This document shows, in pieces, positions 1 through 6,853 of a stretch of DNA of 64,000 nucleotides. The notes beneath the pieces are model-generated. The model saw only the letters and a list, made by a program, of their open reading frames with translations. It was not told where the DNA came from and ran no database searches. The position numbers and the translations under genes were made by a program. The first letter of the stretch is position 1; every line of letters begins with the position of its first letter. This stretch comes from Streptomyces justiciae (lineage in GTDB: Bacteria; Actinomycetota; Actinomycetes; Streptomycetales; Streptomycetaceae), in the NCBI RefSeq assembly GCF_015163075.1, contig NZ_JADDXU010000002.1, positions 620,001 through 684,000 of the forward strand. The letters are read 5' to 3'.

Positions 1-304
1 CGACGGCGAAGACGCCGGCACAGACGACGATCATGGCGACGAGCAGGCTCACGATGGTGAGCGGCACGTCGTAGCGGATGTCGGTGCCGCTGACGCTGAA
101 GCCGAGCATGGCCACGAAGTGCATGGTCCAGATGCCGGTGCCGATCGCCGAGGCCGCGGTGATGAGCCAGTTGCGCCGCGAGCGTCCGGTGGCGCCGAGC
201 GCGCGCATGGTGCAGCGCAGGCCGAGTGCGGCGCCGATGCAGGCCATCACGTACGACAGCACGGGGGTCAGCCAGCCGAGGGCTGCGTGGTCCAGGTGTC
301 CCAT
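1..304 (-). CDS. MHYT-domain membrane protein, N-terminal part only
   Basis: Reading the minus strand from an ATG at 304 gives an open frame that runs off the window edge. It begins with an extracytoplasmic MGHLDHAALGW, then a hydrophobic segment, a basic loop (residues about 40-50), a second hydrophobic segment with the motif MHFVAMLGF, and a third membrane segment. The MH(F/Y)xxML pattern repeated across paired helices is the signature of MHYT domains, thought to be membrane sensors of a diatomic gas or a metal. In streptomycetes such proteins occur alone or fused to signalling domains. The C-terminal part is outside the window, so any output domain is unknown. No strong ribosome site is visible before the ATG. 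Confidence 0.8.
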   Translation of the reverse strand, partial: MGHLDHAALGWLTPVLSYVMACIGAALGLRCTMRALGATGRSRRNWLITAASAIGTGIWTMHFVAMLGFSVSGTDIRYDVPLTIVSLLVAMIVVCAGVFAV

Positions 305-447
305 GGCCCCGGGACGCTAGTCGGGGCACGGGAGCACAAAGGGGGCGCATTTCGAAAGCTGTTGGAATATGACGCAGCGATGTACCTGAACGATCGCGTC
401 CCGCTCGAACGTGCGCACAGAAGCGTCACCCTTGTCGGTGAGGGATC

Positions 448-1056
448 ATGCGGAACATGAGCGACGACCACACACATGTCCAGGAGTTCTTCGGCGCCCG
501 GGCGGCCGACTGGGACGCCCGGTTCCCCGACGACGGTCCCGCCTACGCGGCCGCGGTCGCCGAGCTCGGTCTGCGCGAGGGGGACCGCGTCCTCGACGCC
601 GGCTGCGGCACGGGACGCGCCCTGACGCCCCTGCGTGCGGCCGTGGGCCCCTCGGGAGCGGTGCTGGGAGCCGATCTGACCCCGGCCATGCTCCAGGCCG
701 CCGTACGGGCGGGGCGGGACCGGGACGGGCAGTTGCTGCTCGCCGACGTGGCCGCGCTGCCGTTGCGCTCGTCGTCCCTGGACGCGGCGTTCGGGGCGGG
801 GTTGATCTCCCACCTGCCCGATCCGGCCGAGAACCTGCGGGAGTTGGCGCGCGTGGTGCGCCCGGGCGGCATCCTGGCGCTGTTTCATCCGATCGGCAGG
901 GCGGCGCTCGCGGCGCGGCAGGGCCGTCGGATCACTTCGGAAGACCTGCGCGCGGAGCCCAACCTCCGGCCCCTGCTGGCCGGTTCCGGGTGGCGGATGA
1001 CGTCGTACGTCGACGAGGACGCGCGGTTCCTGGCGCTGGCCGTCCGCGAGGGCTGA
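448..1056 (+). CDS. Class I SAM-dependent methyltransferase
   Basis: A 202-residue protein with a Rossmann methyltransferase core. Motif I is VLDAGCGTG at about residues 48-56, followed by an acidic strand end (GADLTPAM) and a post-motif block LARVVRPGGILALF typical of class I enzymes of the Methyltransf_11/25 type. The substrate cannot be read from the sequence. A GGTGA sequence six bases before the ATG at 448 favours this start; a second ATG at 457 would remove three residues. The C-terminus is unusual: the stop codon lies inside the first unit of a 13-base tandem repeat that continues downstream. The gene is convergent with the alpha/beta hydrolase at 1154. Confidence 0.85.
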   Translation: MRNMSDDHTHVQEFFGARAADWDARFPDDGPAYAAAVAELGLREGDRVLDAGCGTGRALTPLRAAVGPSGAVLGADLTPAMLQAAVRAGRDRDGQLLLADVAALPLRSSSLDAAFGAGLISHLPDPAENLRELARVVRPGGILALFHPIGRAALAARQGRRITSEDLRAEPNLRPLLAGSGWRMTSYVDEDARFLALAVREG

Positions 1057-1151
1057 CCATGAGGGCCGTCCGCGAGGGCCGACCATGAGGGCCGACCGCG
1101 AGGGCCGACCATGAGGGCCGACCGCGAGGGCCGACCGCGAGGGCCGTCCGC
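1048..1151 (+). repeat. Eight tandem 13-base units at the 3' end of the methyltransferase gene
   Basis: Eight head-to-tail units of GAGGGCCGACC followed by AT or GC fill the space between two convergent genes. The first unit covers the last codons of the methyltransferase and carries the C-to-T change that makes its TGA stop. The last unit ends two bases before the stop of the convergent hydrolase gene. Unit length is not a multiple of three. It looks like a slippage-prone minisatellite. Confidence 0.9.
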
Positions 1152-1153
1152 AC

Positions 1154-1909
1154 TCACAGCCGCCCGGCGACCGCGGCCACGTACGCCTCGGGGTTGTCGA
1201 ACATGACGTTGTGGCCGGCGCCGGGCACGGTCACCACGCGCACGCCCGCCTCCTCCAGCCCCTCCCTGCCGTCGAGTTCGCCGCTCGACTCGCCCTGCAG
1301 GTACACGCGGTCGACGGTGAGCCCTTCGAGGATCGTGCGCATCACGGGGTCGGACCCGCGCCGCAGCCCGGCCGCCGAGCGGTGCAGGGCGCGCGGGTCG
1401 GCCAGCCGCATGGTCGCGGCCCACAGCGGCCCGACCGCCTCCAGCACGCGCGCGTGGCCGCCGTCGACGAAGGCGTCCTCCTCGTAGGAGGCGATGCCGC
1501 TGCTGCCCGCGGCCGGCGGCGGGAAGGGATCCAGGTTGGCCTCGGTGAGCACCAGGCGGGAGACCAGTTCGGGCCGCCGGTGGGCGAGCACGATCGCGAC
1601 GGCGCCGCCCATGCTGTGCCCGATCACCTCGGCGCCGGTCAGTTCGGCCGCGTCCAGTGCCGCGGCCAGGGCGTCGGCGTGCTCTTCCAGCGTGTAGCCG
1701 AAGTGCTCGGGCCGGTCGCTGATGCCGTGCCCCGGCAGGTCCACGAACAGGCTGCGCCTGCCCGCGAGTTCGGGCCGGGCGGCGATGTGGGCGTGGTACA
1801 CGGAGGACATCGACCCCAGTCCGTGCACGTACACGCGCGCGGGTTCCTCGCCGGGCACCTCCGTCCAGCGGATACGGCTTCCCTTGCTGTCGAACTCGGC
1901 CTGCTCCAT
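1154..1909 (-). CDS. Alpha/beta fold hydrolase
   Basis: A 251-residue single-domain hydrolase. Visible are the HGLGSMSSVY oxyanion region, the nucleophile elbow GHSMGG, and a C-terminal GAGHNVMFDNP that supplies the catalytic histidine, in the order expected for the alpha/beta hydrolase fold. Substrate is unknown. The ATG at 1909 is preceded by a GGGAGGA ribosome site; in-frame starts further upstream would run through the operator, so they were rejected. The gene is divergent from the PadR regulator at 2019, and a strong inverted repeat sits between them. The simplest reading is that the PadR protein controls this hydrolase. Confidence 0.85.
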   Translation of the reverse strand: MEQAEFDSKGSRIRWTEVPGEEPARVYVHGLGSMSSVYHAHIAARPELAGRRSLFVDLPGHGISDRPEHFGYTLEEHADALAAALDAAELTGAEVIGHSMGGAVAIVLAHRRPELVSRLVLTEANLDPFPPPAAGSSGIASYEEDAFVDGGHARVLEAVGPLWAATMRLADPRALHRSAAGLRRGSDPVMRTILEGLTVDRVYLQGESSGELDGREGLEEAGVRVVTVPGAGHNVMFDNPEAYVAAVAGRL

Positions 1910-1940
1910 CGCGTCCTCCCTCGTCGACGTCGACGGCAAC

Positions 1941-1978
1941 AATACATCGGTCACGAGGTATAGAGAAGCCGATGTATT
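1941..1978. promoter_or_regulatory. Probable PadR operator between hydrolase and regulator
   Basis: AATACATCGG at 1941-1950 and its exact reverse complement CCGATGTATT at 1969-1978 form a 10-base inverted repeat with 18 bases between the arms. Further half-sites CGATGTAC follow at 1986. PadR proteins bind ATGT/ACAT-type dyads, and this one lies between the two divergent starts. Confidence 0.7.
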
Positions 1979-2018
1979 CACTGAGCGATGTACACCGGGC
2001 GTACGGCAGAATGCGGGC

Positions 2019-2543
2019 ATGCTGGAGCTCGCCATCCTCGGATTCCTGTACGACACCCCGCTGCACGGCTACGAGCTGCGCAAACGCATCACCGCGCTCA
2101 CCGGGCACGTGAAACCGATCGCCGAGAGCACGCTCTACCCGGCGATCAAGCGCCTGGAGAAGGCCGGGCTGCTGGAGCGCGCCACGGAGCCCGGTTCCGT
2201 CGCCGCGCCGCGCCACGTGCTGACGCTCACCGAGGACGGCCGTCACGAGCTGCGCCGACGGCTCGCCGAGCCGGCGCAGCGCGACATCACCGACGAGAAC
2301 CGCTGGTTCACGCTGCTCGCGTTCCTCCGGCACCTGGAGGACGCGCCCGCGCAGGCGGCCGTGCTGCGGCGCAGGCTGGCGTTCCTGGAGGAGCCGGCGA
2401 GCTTCTTCTACGAGGGTGACCGGCCCCTGAGCGCCGAGGAGTTGGACGATCCCTTCCGGCGCGGGATCCTGACGATCGCGCGTGCCACGTCCCGCGCCGA
2501 ACTCAGCTGGCTTCGGGACACCCTGGCGTCACTCGACGGCTGA
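2019..2543 (+). CDS. PadR family transcriptional regulator
   Basis: A 174-residue PadR protein. The N-terminal winged helix opens MLELAILGFLYDTPLHGYEL and continues through AESTLYPAIKRLEKAGLLE, the recognition-helix and wing sequence of the family. A C-terminal dimerisation helix region (about residues 95-174) matches the longer PadR subfamily with a Vir_act_alpha_C-like domain. The ATG at 2019 starts exactly at the conserved first residue. It is divergent from the alpha/beta hydrolase and likely represses both that gene and itself through the dyad at 1941-1978. The last 15 bases overlap the convergent gene ending at 2529. Confidence 0.92.
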   Translation: MLELAILGFLYDTPLHGYELRKRITALTGHVKPIAESTLYPAIKRLEKAGLLERATEPGSVAAPRHVLTLTEDGRHELRRRLAEPAQRDITDENRWFTLLAFLRHLEDAPAQAAVLRRRLAFLEEPASFFYEGDRPLSAEELDDPFRRGILTIARATSRAELSWLRDTLASLDG

Positions 2544-3425
2544 ACCGTCCAGGGGCCGTACGGGGCATCCACGTACGCCCGGAACGGGGCGGGTGCCCAG
2601 GTCCGCCAGCCGGTAGCCGTCCGGGTAGCCCTTGATCTCCCAGTTCTGCCGGGCGAAGTGCGGTGCGCTGCGCGGCGGGAGCAGCCGGACCGCGCGGCCG
2701 CGCAGGCGTACCACGCCCCGTACGAGCCGGCGGGTCGCCGCGCCAGGTGTCGGGTAGCGGAAGGCCCGCAGCAGGGGTTCGTCGAGGAGGGCGAGCGTCG
2801 AGGTCCGCAGCAGGGGCGCCAATGGGCGCGGGTACCAGGACGCCATCAGGTCGAGCGTGGCGTCCGAGACGCGCCGCGCTCCCTCGTCCCAGCCGAAGTG
2901 CGCCTCCTCGTAGGCGTCGAGACAGTCCGCGAACTCCTCGTAGGTCTCCGGGATGTCCCTGATGCCCATGTGCCGCCCCAGGGTGCGGTAGTGGACGGCC
3001 GAGGCGACGATCTCGTGACGGGACAGCCGGCGCCATCCGTAGGCGTCGATCCACCGTCTGGGCATCACCACGAAGGTGCACAGGACGTAGCGCATGTCGT
3101 CGTTCGTGATGTCGTAGCTGCGGTGCATCTGGTTGATGCGGCGGACCGCCGTGCGGCCCTCCTCGCTGCCGAAGCCGTGCTCGACGACGGCGTCCAGGAG
3201 CAGCGAGGTGTCGTCGTATCGTTTCTGCGTCCGGTCCGTGAGCTCCGCCGTCTCGGCGAGCAGTCGGCCGATGCTCGGGACGGCGTAGGTGCGGTAGAGG
3301 GCCAGCTCCAGGGAGCGGGTGAAGTCCCAGGGGAACTCGTACGCGGCCATCAGCCGGTAGATCTCCGAGGCGTCCTCGTACGGGTCCATCCGCCGTATCT
3401 GCTCGAGCCGCTCGAACCGCTTCAC
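2529..3425 (-). CDS. Oxygenase MpaB family protein (DUF2236)
   Basis: A 298-residue protein of the MpaB / latex-clearing-protein-like family of haem-binding oxygenases. The motif RINQMHRSYDITNDDMRYVL (about residues 87-106) corresponds to the conserved block around the haem ligand in this family. No signal peptide is visible, which suggests a cytoplasmic enzyme. The start is taken as GTG 3425, giving VKRFERLEQIRR, with AGGGGG seven bases upstream. The open frame continues upstream without a better start. The 3' end overlaps the PadR gene by 15 bases tail to tail. Substrate is unknown; members have been linked to mycophenolate and rubber oxidation, but that cannot be transferred to this gene. 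Confidence 0.8.
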   Translation of the reverse strand: MKRFERLEQIRRMDPYEDASEIYRLMAAYEFPWDFTRSLELALYRTYAVPSIGRLLAETAELTDRTQKRYDDTSLLLDAVVEHGFGSEEGRTAVRRINQMHRSYDITNDDMRYVLCTFVVMPRRWIDAYGWRRLSRHEIVASAVHYRTLGRHMGIRDIPETYEEFADCLDAYEEAHFGWDEGARRVSDATLDLMASWYPRPLAPLLRTSTLALLDEPLLRAFRYPTPGAATRRLVRGVVRLRGRAVRLLPPRSAPHFARQNWEIKGYPDGYRLADLGTRPVPGVRGCPVRPLDGSAVE

Positions 3426-3527
3426 CGCGGCGTCCCCCTTCTGCCGTCGAAGCTCCAACTCTACGTTGAGTAGGAGGAGATGAACGATCAGTACAGGCGG
3501 CAACCACGCAGGGGGAAGGTGGTCAGC

Positions 3528-3824
3528 ATGTGGGGCAGGATGCGCAAGGCGTTCGCCAGATTCGTCAACACCGTGCGCGCCGACATCGACGACGGCCGGG
3601 ACAGGCGCACGCACAACCTGTTCGAGGCCGCGGCGGCCTATGTGTCGGCCTGCGCGGAGGACGACCAGGAGCAGATCGACGAGGCCGCGGGCTGGGTGTC
3701 ACCGGAGGCGTTGTCGTTCGGGGTGAGCGAGCTGGCGTGCCGGGCCGTCATCGCGCTCGCGCGGGAGCGCGACGAGTCGCCGCAGACCGTCGCCCGTGCC
3801 CTGCTGGGGCTTCCGGCGGCCTGA
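3528..3824 (+). CDS. Small hypothetical protein
   Basis: A 98-residue protein beginning MWGRMRKAFARFVNTVRADI. It is predicted mostly helical, with a basic N-terminus and an acidic centre, and has no motif I recognise. The ATG at 3528 has GGGGGAAGG eight bases upstream. An in-frame ATG at 3480 would add 16 basic residues; it follows a perfect AGGAGG, but with only two bases between them, which is unusually close. The gene is divergent from the MpaB gene, so the 3426-3527 interval should hold both promoters. A hairpin follows the stop. Confidence 0.6.
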   Translation: MWGRMRKAFARFVNTVRADIDDGRDRRTHNLFEAAAAYVSACAEDDQEQIDEAAGWVSPEALSFGVSELACRAVIALARERDESPQTVARALLGLPAA

Positions 3825-3859
3825 CGGACGGGTCAACCGCGGTCGATTCGCCCCGTCCG
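3825..3859 (+). terminator. Hairpin after the small hypothetical gene
   Basis: CGGACGGG at 3825-3832 pairs with CCCGTCCG at 3852-3859 across a 19-base loop. There is no T tract, so it is a weak or L-shaped terminator at best. Confidence 0.4.
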
Positions 3860-3894
3860 GTCGGAAAACTGCAGCTCCGGGGTGCATGGGAGTC

Positions 3895-3924
3895 GTGACA
3901 AGCTGCTTCCGCTCGCACTAGGGT
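3895..3924 (+). promoter_or_regulatory. Candidate HrdB-type promoter
   Basis: GTGACA at 3895-3900 (five of six match TTGACA) and TAGGGT at 3919-3924 are 18 bases apart, ahead of the start at 3959. This fits the streptomycete housekeeping promoter pattern. Confidence 0.5.
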
Positions 3925-3958
3925 GCGCGCCGTTGGACGAACCGATGGGGAGGCTGGG

Positions 3959-4822
3959 ATGGCCGGGACGGACGAGGACGCCGTCGCCGCCGCGGACGAT
4001 GCGCTCTATGTGCTCACGGCGGTGCTGCTGACGCCGGCGAAGTTCCCGAGCGTGCTGGGCGACGACTATCCGGAGGCCTGCGCGGCGCTCGGTCTCGCGC
4101 CGCTCGCCGACGGGTACGGCCTGGTGCTCGGCCAGGACGGCGACGGCTCCCGCTGGACGGTCGTCATCGACGACGTCTCGCTGGTCGCCGTCGCCATCGC
4201 GTCGTGGGACTGCGGCATGGAGTACGACCTGTCTCCCGACGAGCACACGGTCGTCGCCGCCCTGCCGGGCTGGCCGCTCGCCGTGGCCGTCGCCGCGCCG
4301 GGCGTGCCCGCGCCGCACGATCCCGGCCCGGAGGTGGCGGACCGCCCGCCGTTGACGCCGCCGGACACCTCCACGTGGGGGCCGGCCCAGCGACGTCTGG
4401 GCGCGGACGAGATCGCCGTCCAGTGGTCGCTGTGGCGGGACCAGATCGACGACGCGGAGTTCCCCATGCCCGGGGCGGCCGCCGCCGACGACGCCGAGAC
4501 CGACGAAGCGTCGGGGACGACGGAGAGCTCAGAGAAGACCGAGGGCAACAGCGGCCACCAGGGCGTCCGGCGCGTTCTCGCCGAGGCCCGCGGGTACGTG
4601 GACACACCGCCGCCGCTCGGCCGGGTCCGGTCGTCCTTCGCGCCCGGGGACGCCCGCACGCTGCGCGCGGACGGCCCCGGCTGGTCGCTCGTGGCTCGCA
4701 CCGACGACATCGCCTTCGTCCTGCTGGACGAGGAACCGGGCGAGGTCCTCCCGGTCGGGCGAGGCCCGGAGCTGCCGGGGCTGCTGGAGGCGCTCGACAA
4801 GATGGCGGTACGGCCGCTCTGA
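3959..4822 (+). CDS. Hypothetical protein
   Basis: A 287-residue acidic protein that I do not recognise. Residues 1-110 and 225-287 look like two folded parts joined by a low-complexity linker rich in Ala, Asp, Glu, Ser and Thr (about 165-205). There is no signal peptide, membrane segment or catalytic motif. The two ends may be related halves that pack together, as in streptomycete proteins of SUKH/SMI1-like or immunity-like type, but I cannot show that. The ATG at 3959 follows GGGGAGG at proper spacing, and a good promoter precedes it. Confidence 0.65.
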   Translation: MAGTDEDAVAAADDALYVLTAVLLTPAKFPSVLGDDYPEACAALGLAPLADGYGLVLGQDGDGSRWTVVIDDVSLVAVAIASWDCGMEYDLSPDEHTVVAALPGWPLAVAVAAPGVPAPHDPGPEVADRPPLTPPDTSTWGPAQRRLGADEIAVQWSLWRDQIDDAEFPMPGAAAADDAETDEASGTTESSEKTEGNSGHQGVRRVLAEARGYVDTPPPLGRVRSSFAPGDARTLRADGPGWSLVARTDDIAFVLLDEEPGEVLPVGRGPELPGLLEALDKMAVRPL

Positions 4823-4982
4823 GCGAGGTCGGCTGGGTCGGCTGATCCAACTGACGGGCCGTGCGCGGTGGAACACCCATGTCGCGGCGTCATTCCATGT
4901 GGTCCCACCCCATGGATGACGCGGCGGCGCACTCGCAGGATGGGGCAGCTCTCGACTCCCCGTCCCGTCCTGGAGGCCGGTC

Positions 4983-6386
4983 ATGCGTGTGTCCCGAGGT
5001 GTTCCCGTCGTCGCCACGACGTGGGTGGCGACAGCCCTCACGGCAGCCCTCGCCCTGCCGACTCCCGCCGCGGGCGCGGGCGTCGAGACGAGTCACTGCG
5101 CGCACCAGGGGCGAACGCGCGTACCGGGCGCGGCCTTCCAGCAGAGCGCCTGCCTCGCGGACCTGACCACGACCGGGCTCGCCGGTACGCCGTACACCGA
5201 CGCGACCGACCAGGCGGGGCTCACGGCCCAGGGGACACGGACGCCGTCCGGGGTGCCCGGTGTGCAGATCGACGGCTATTTCCCGGACTCGTCGAGCTTC
5301 AACGCCACCCATGGCTGGCGGCACGACGCCCAGTTCGTGATCCGGCTGCCGGACCACTGGAACGGCGGGCTGGTCGTCACGGGCGCCCCGGGGACGCGCC
5401 GGCAGTACGCGACGGACAAGGCGATCTCCGACCGGGTGCTCGCCCAGGGCTATGCGTACGCCGCGACGGACAAGGGCAACAACGGCGCCGACTTCTACCG
5501 CGACGGCACCCGTCCCGGCGACGCGGTCGCCGAATGGAACACGCGCACCACCCAGCTCACGCGCGCGGCCAAGCGCGCCGTCGCCCAGCACTACGGGCGG
5601 TCACCGCGGCGGACCTACATGACCGGGATCTCCAACGGCGGCTATCTGACGCGCTGGCAGCTGGAGAACCACCCGGAGCTGTACGACGGCGGCGTGGACT
5701 GGGAAGGCGCCCTGTGGACCGAGGACGGCCCCAGCCTGCTCACCTCGCTGCCCACCGCCGTGGCCCGCATGACGGGTTCGGCGACGGACGACGACCTCTA
5801 CGCGGTGGGGTTCGCGCGCGGCTCCGAGTTCCTGTGGCCGTACCACGAGAAGGCCTACTGGGGTGTCACGCAGAAGATCTACCGCGCCGAGTTCGACCCG
5901 TCCTACGACCCCGACTGCCCGGGTCCGACGGCCGGGACGACCACGGAACAGGTCCTGGCGCCCTGTGCCGCGGACGCCGCCTACGACCTGGCGTCGCGCC
6001 CCGAGTCGGTCCGGCGGGCCGTGGCCAGGGTCGCGCTGACCGGTCGCATCGGGCGCCCGCTGATCACGCTCCACGGTGACCTGGACGCGCTGCTGCCCAA
6101 GGCGGCGGACTCCGACGTGTACGCCCGCATGATCGACGCGCGCGGGAAGGGCCGTCTCCACCGCTATTACACGGTCCAGGGCGGTACGCACGTCGACGGG
6201 CTGTACGACACCTATCCGGACCGGCTGCGTCCGATCCTGCCCTGCTACCGGACGGCCTTCGACGCGCTGGTGGCGTGGGTGGAGCGGGGCACCCCGCCGC
6301 CCGCGGACCAGGTCGTGGACCGGCCCGCGAGCGGCGACGTGGTCGACTCCTGCGCCCTGGACCACCGGGCCGCGGCGGCCCGGTAG
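4983..6386 (+). CDS. Secreted alpha/beta hydrolase, tannase/feruloyl-esterase-like
   Basis: A 467-residue exported protein. Residues 1-32 form a classical signal peptide (basic start, hydrophobic core, PAAGA cleavage site). The nucleophile motif GISNGGYLTRW (about residue 217) is the G-x-S-N-G-G form of tannase/feruloyl-esterase and 3-hydroxybutyrate oligomer hydrolase relatives. HGDLDALLP supplies a probable catalytic Asp and GGTHVDG the His. Paired cysteines near both ends suggest disulfides in an extracellular enzyme. It probably hydrolyses an ester in plant-derived or polymer material; the substrate is not determined. A TGGAGG ribosome site precedes the ATG. Confidence 0.75.
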   Translation: MRVSRGVPVVATTWVATALTAALALPTPAAGAGVETSHCAHQGRTRVPGAAFQQSACLADLTTTGLAGTPYTDATDQAGLTAQGTRTPSGVPGVQIDGYFPDSSSFNATHGWRHDAQFVIRLPDHWNGGLVVTGAPGTRRQYATDKAISDRVLAQGYAYAATDKGNNGADFYRDGTRPGDAVAEWNTRTTQLTRAAKRAVAQHYGRSPRRTYMTGISNGGYLTRWQLENHPELYDGGVDWEGALWTEDGPSLLTSLPTAVARMTGSATDDDLYAVGFARGSEFLWPYHEKAYWGVTQKIYRAEFDPSYDPDCPGPTAGTTTEQVLAPCAADAAYDLASRPESVRRAVARVALTGRIGRPLITLHGDLDALLPKAADSDVYARMIDARGKGRLHRYYTVQGGTHVDGLYDTYPDRLRPILPCYRTAFDALVAWVERGTPPPADQVVDRPASGDVVDSCALDHRAAAAR

Positions 6387-6396
6387 CCCGCGGGTC

Positions 6397-6579
6397 TCAG
6401 CGACCGAGCTCCTTGCGTGTGACACGGCGCAGCCTGCGCCGCTGCGAGGGGTCCAGCGTGAGGTACGCGGCGGCCGGGACTCCCAGGACGATCAGGAGCG
6501 CGGCCCACCACGGCAGCCAGAACAGCAGGATGATGCCGACCGCCACACCGCCTGCGGCGATCTTCGCGTTCTTCGACAT
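6397..6579 (-). CDS. Small two-helix membrane protein
   Basis: A 60-residue protein: a short basic start (MSKNAKIAAGG), two hydrophobic segments (IILLFWLPWW and ALLIVLGVPAAAYL) and a strongly basic tail with RRRLRRVTRKELGR. AGGAGG stands seven bases before the ATG, a strong initiation signal for so small a gene. Its function is unknown. It is convergent with the secreted hydrolase, ten bases away. Confidence 0.7.
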   Translation of the reverse strand: MSKNAKIAAGGVAVGIILLFWLPWWAALLIVLGVPAAAYLTLDPSQRRRLRRVTRKELGR

Positions 6580-6654
6580 GTGTCGCCTCCTTCGCGGCCA
6601 CTGCCGCTCTCTGTCCTGAAAACGGGCCCGCGCTCCCCGCGGTTCCGCACCACG

Positions 6655-6730
6655 ACCCTGAGACGTCCCTGAGGAGCGACCCCTACACGTCCCTGAGACG
6701 CACGTCCCTGATACACGTTCCTGAGACGGG
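6655..6730. repeat. Degenerate CCTGAGACG repeats upstream of two divergent genes
   Basis: Five imperfect copies of ACGT(C/T)CCTGAGAC with irregular spacing lie between the small membrane gene (minus) and the helicase gene (plus). They could be a decayed minisatellite or clustered binding sites for a regulator. Confidence 0.5.
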
Positions 6731-6853
6731 GATACCCATCCCGTTGCCGAAGTGACCCGGCTCACAGCCGGGTCATGCCGGGCTCCCTCGGACGGTGCTG
6801 TACCCTCGGCCATCGCGCATCGAGTAGTCAAATTTGAGGAGTGCTGCATTCCT

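Noticed and set aside
448..3425. A small natural-product gene cluster (methyltransferase, hydrolase, PadR, oxygenase)
   Set aside because: There is no core synthase, precursor peptide or exporter; the genes are small separate units with their own orientation.
4861..5166. A plus-strand open frame overlapping the start of the secreted hydrolase
   Set aside because: It lacks a ribosome site and homology-like features; the signal peptide and GGAGG at 4983 fix the real gene. A TCCATG/CATGGA dyad at 4894-4916 in the same gap was too short to call.
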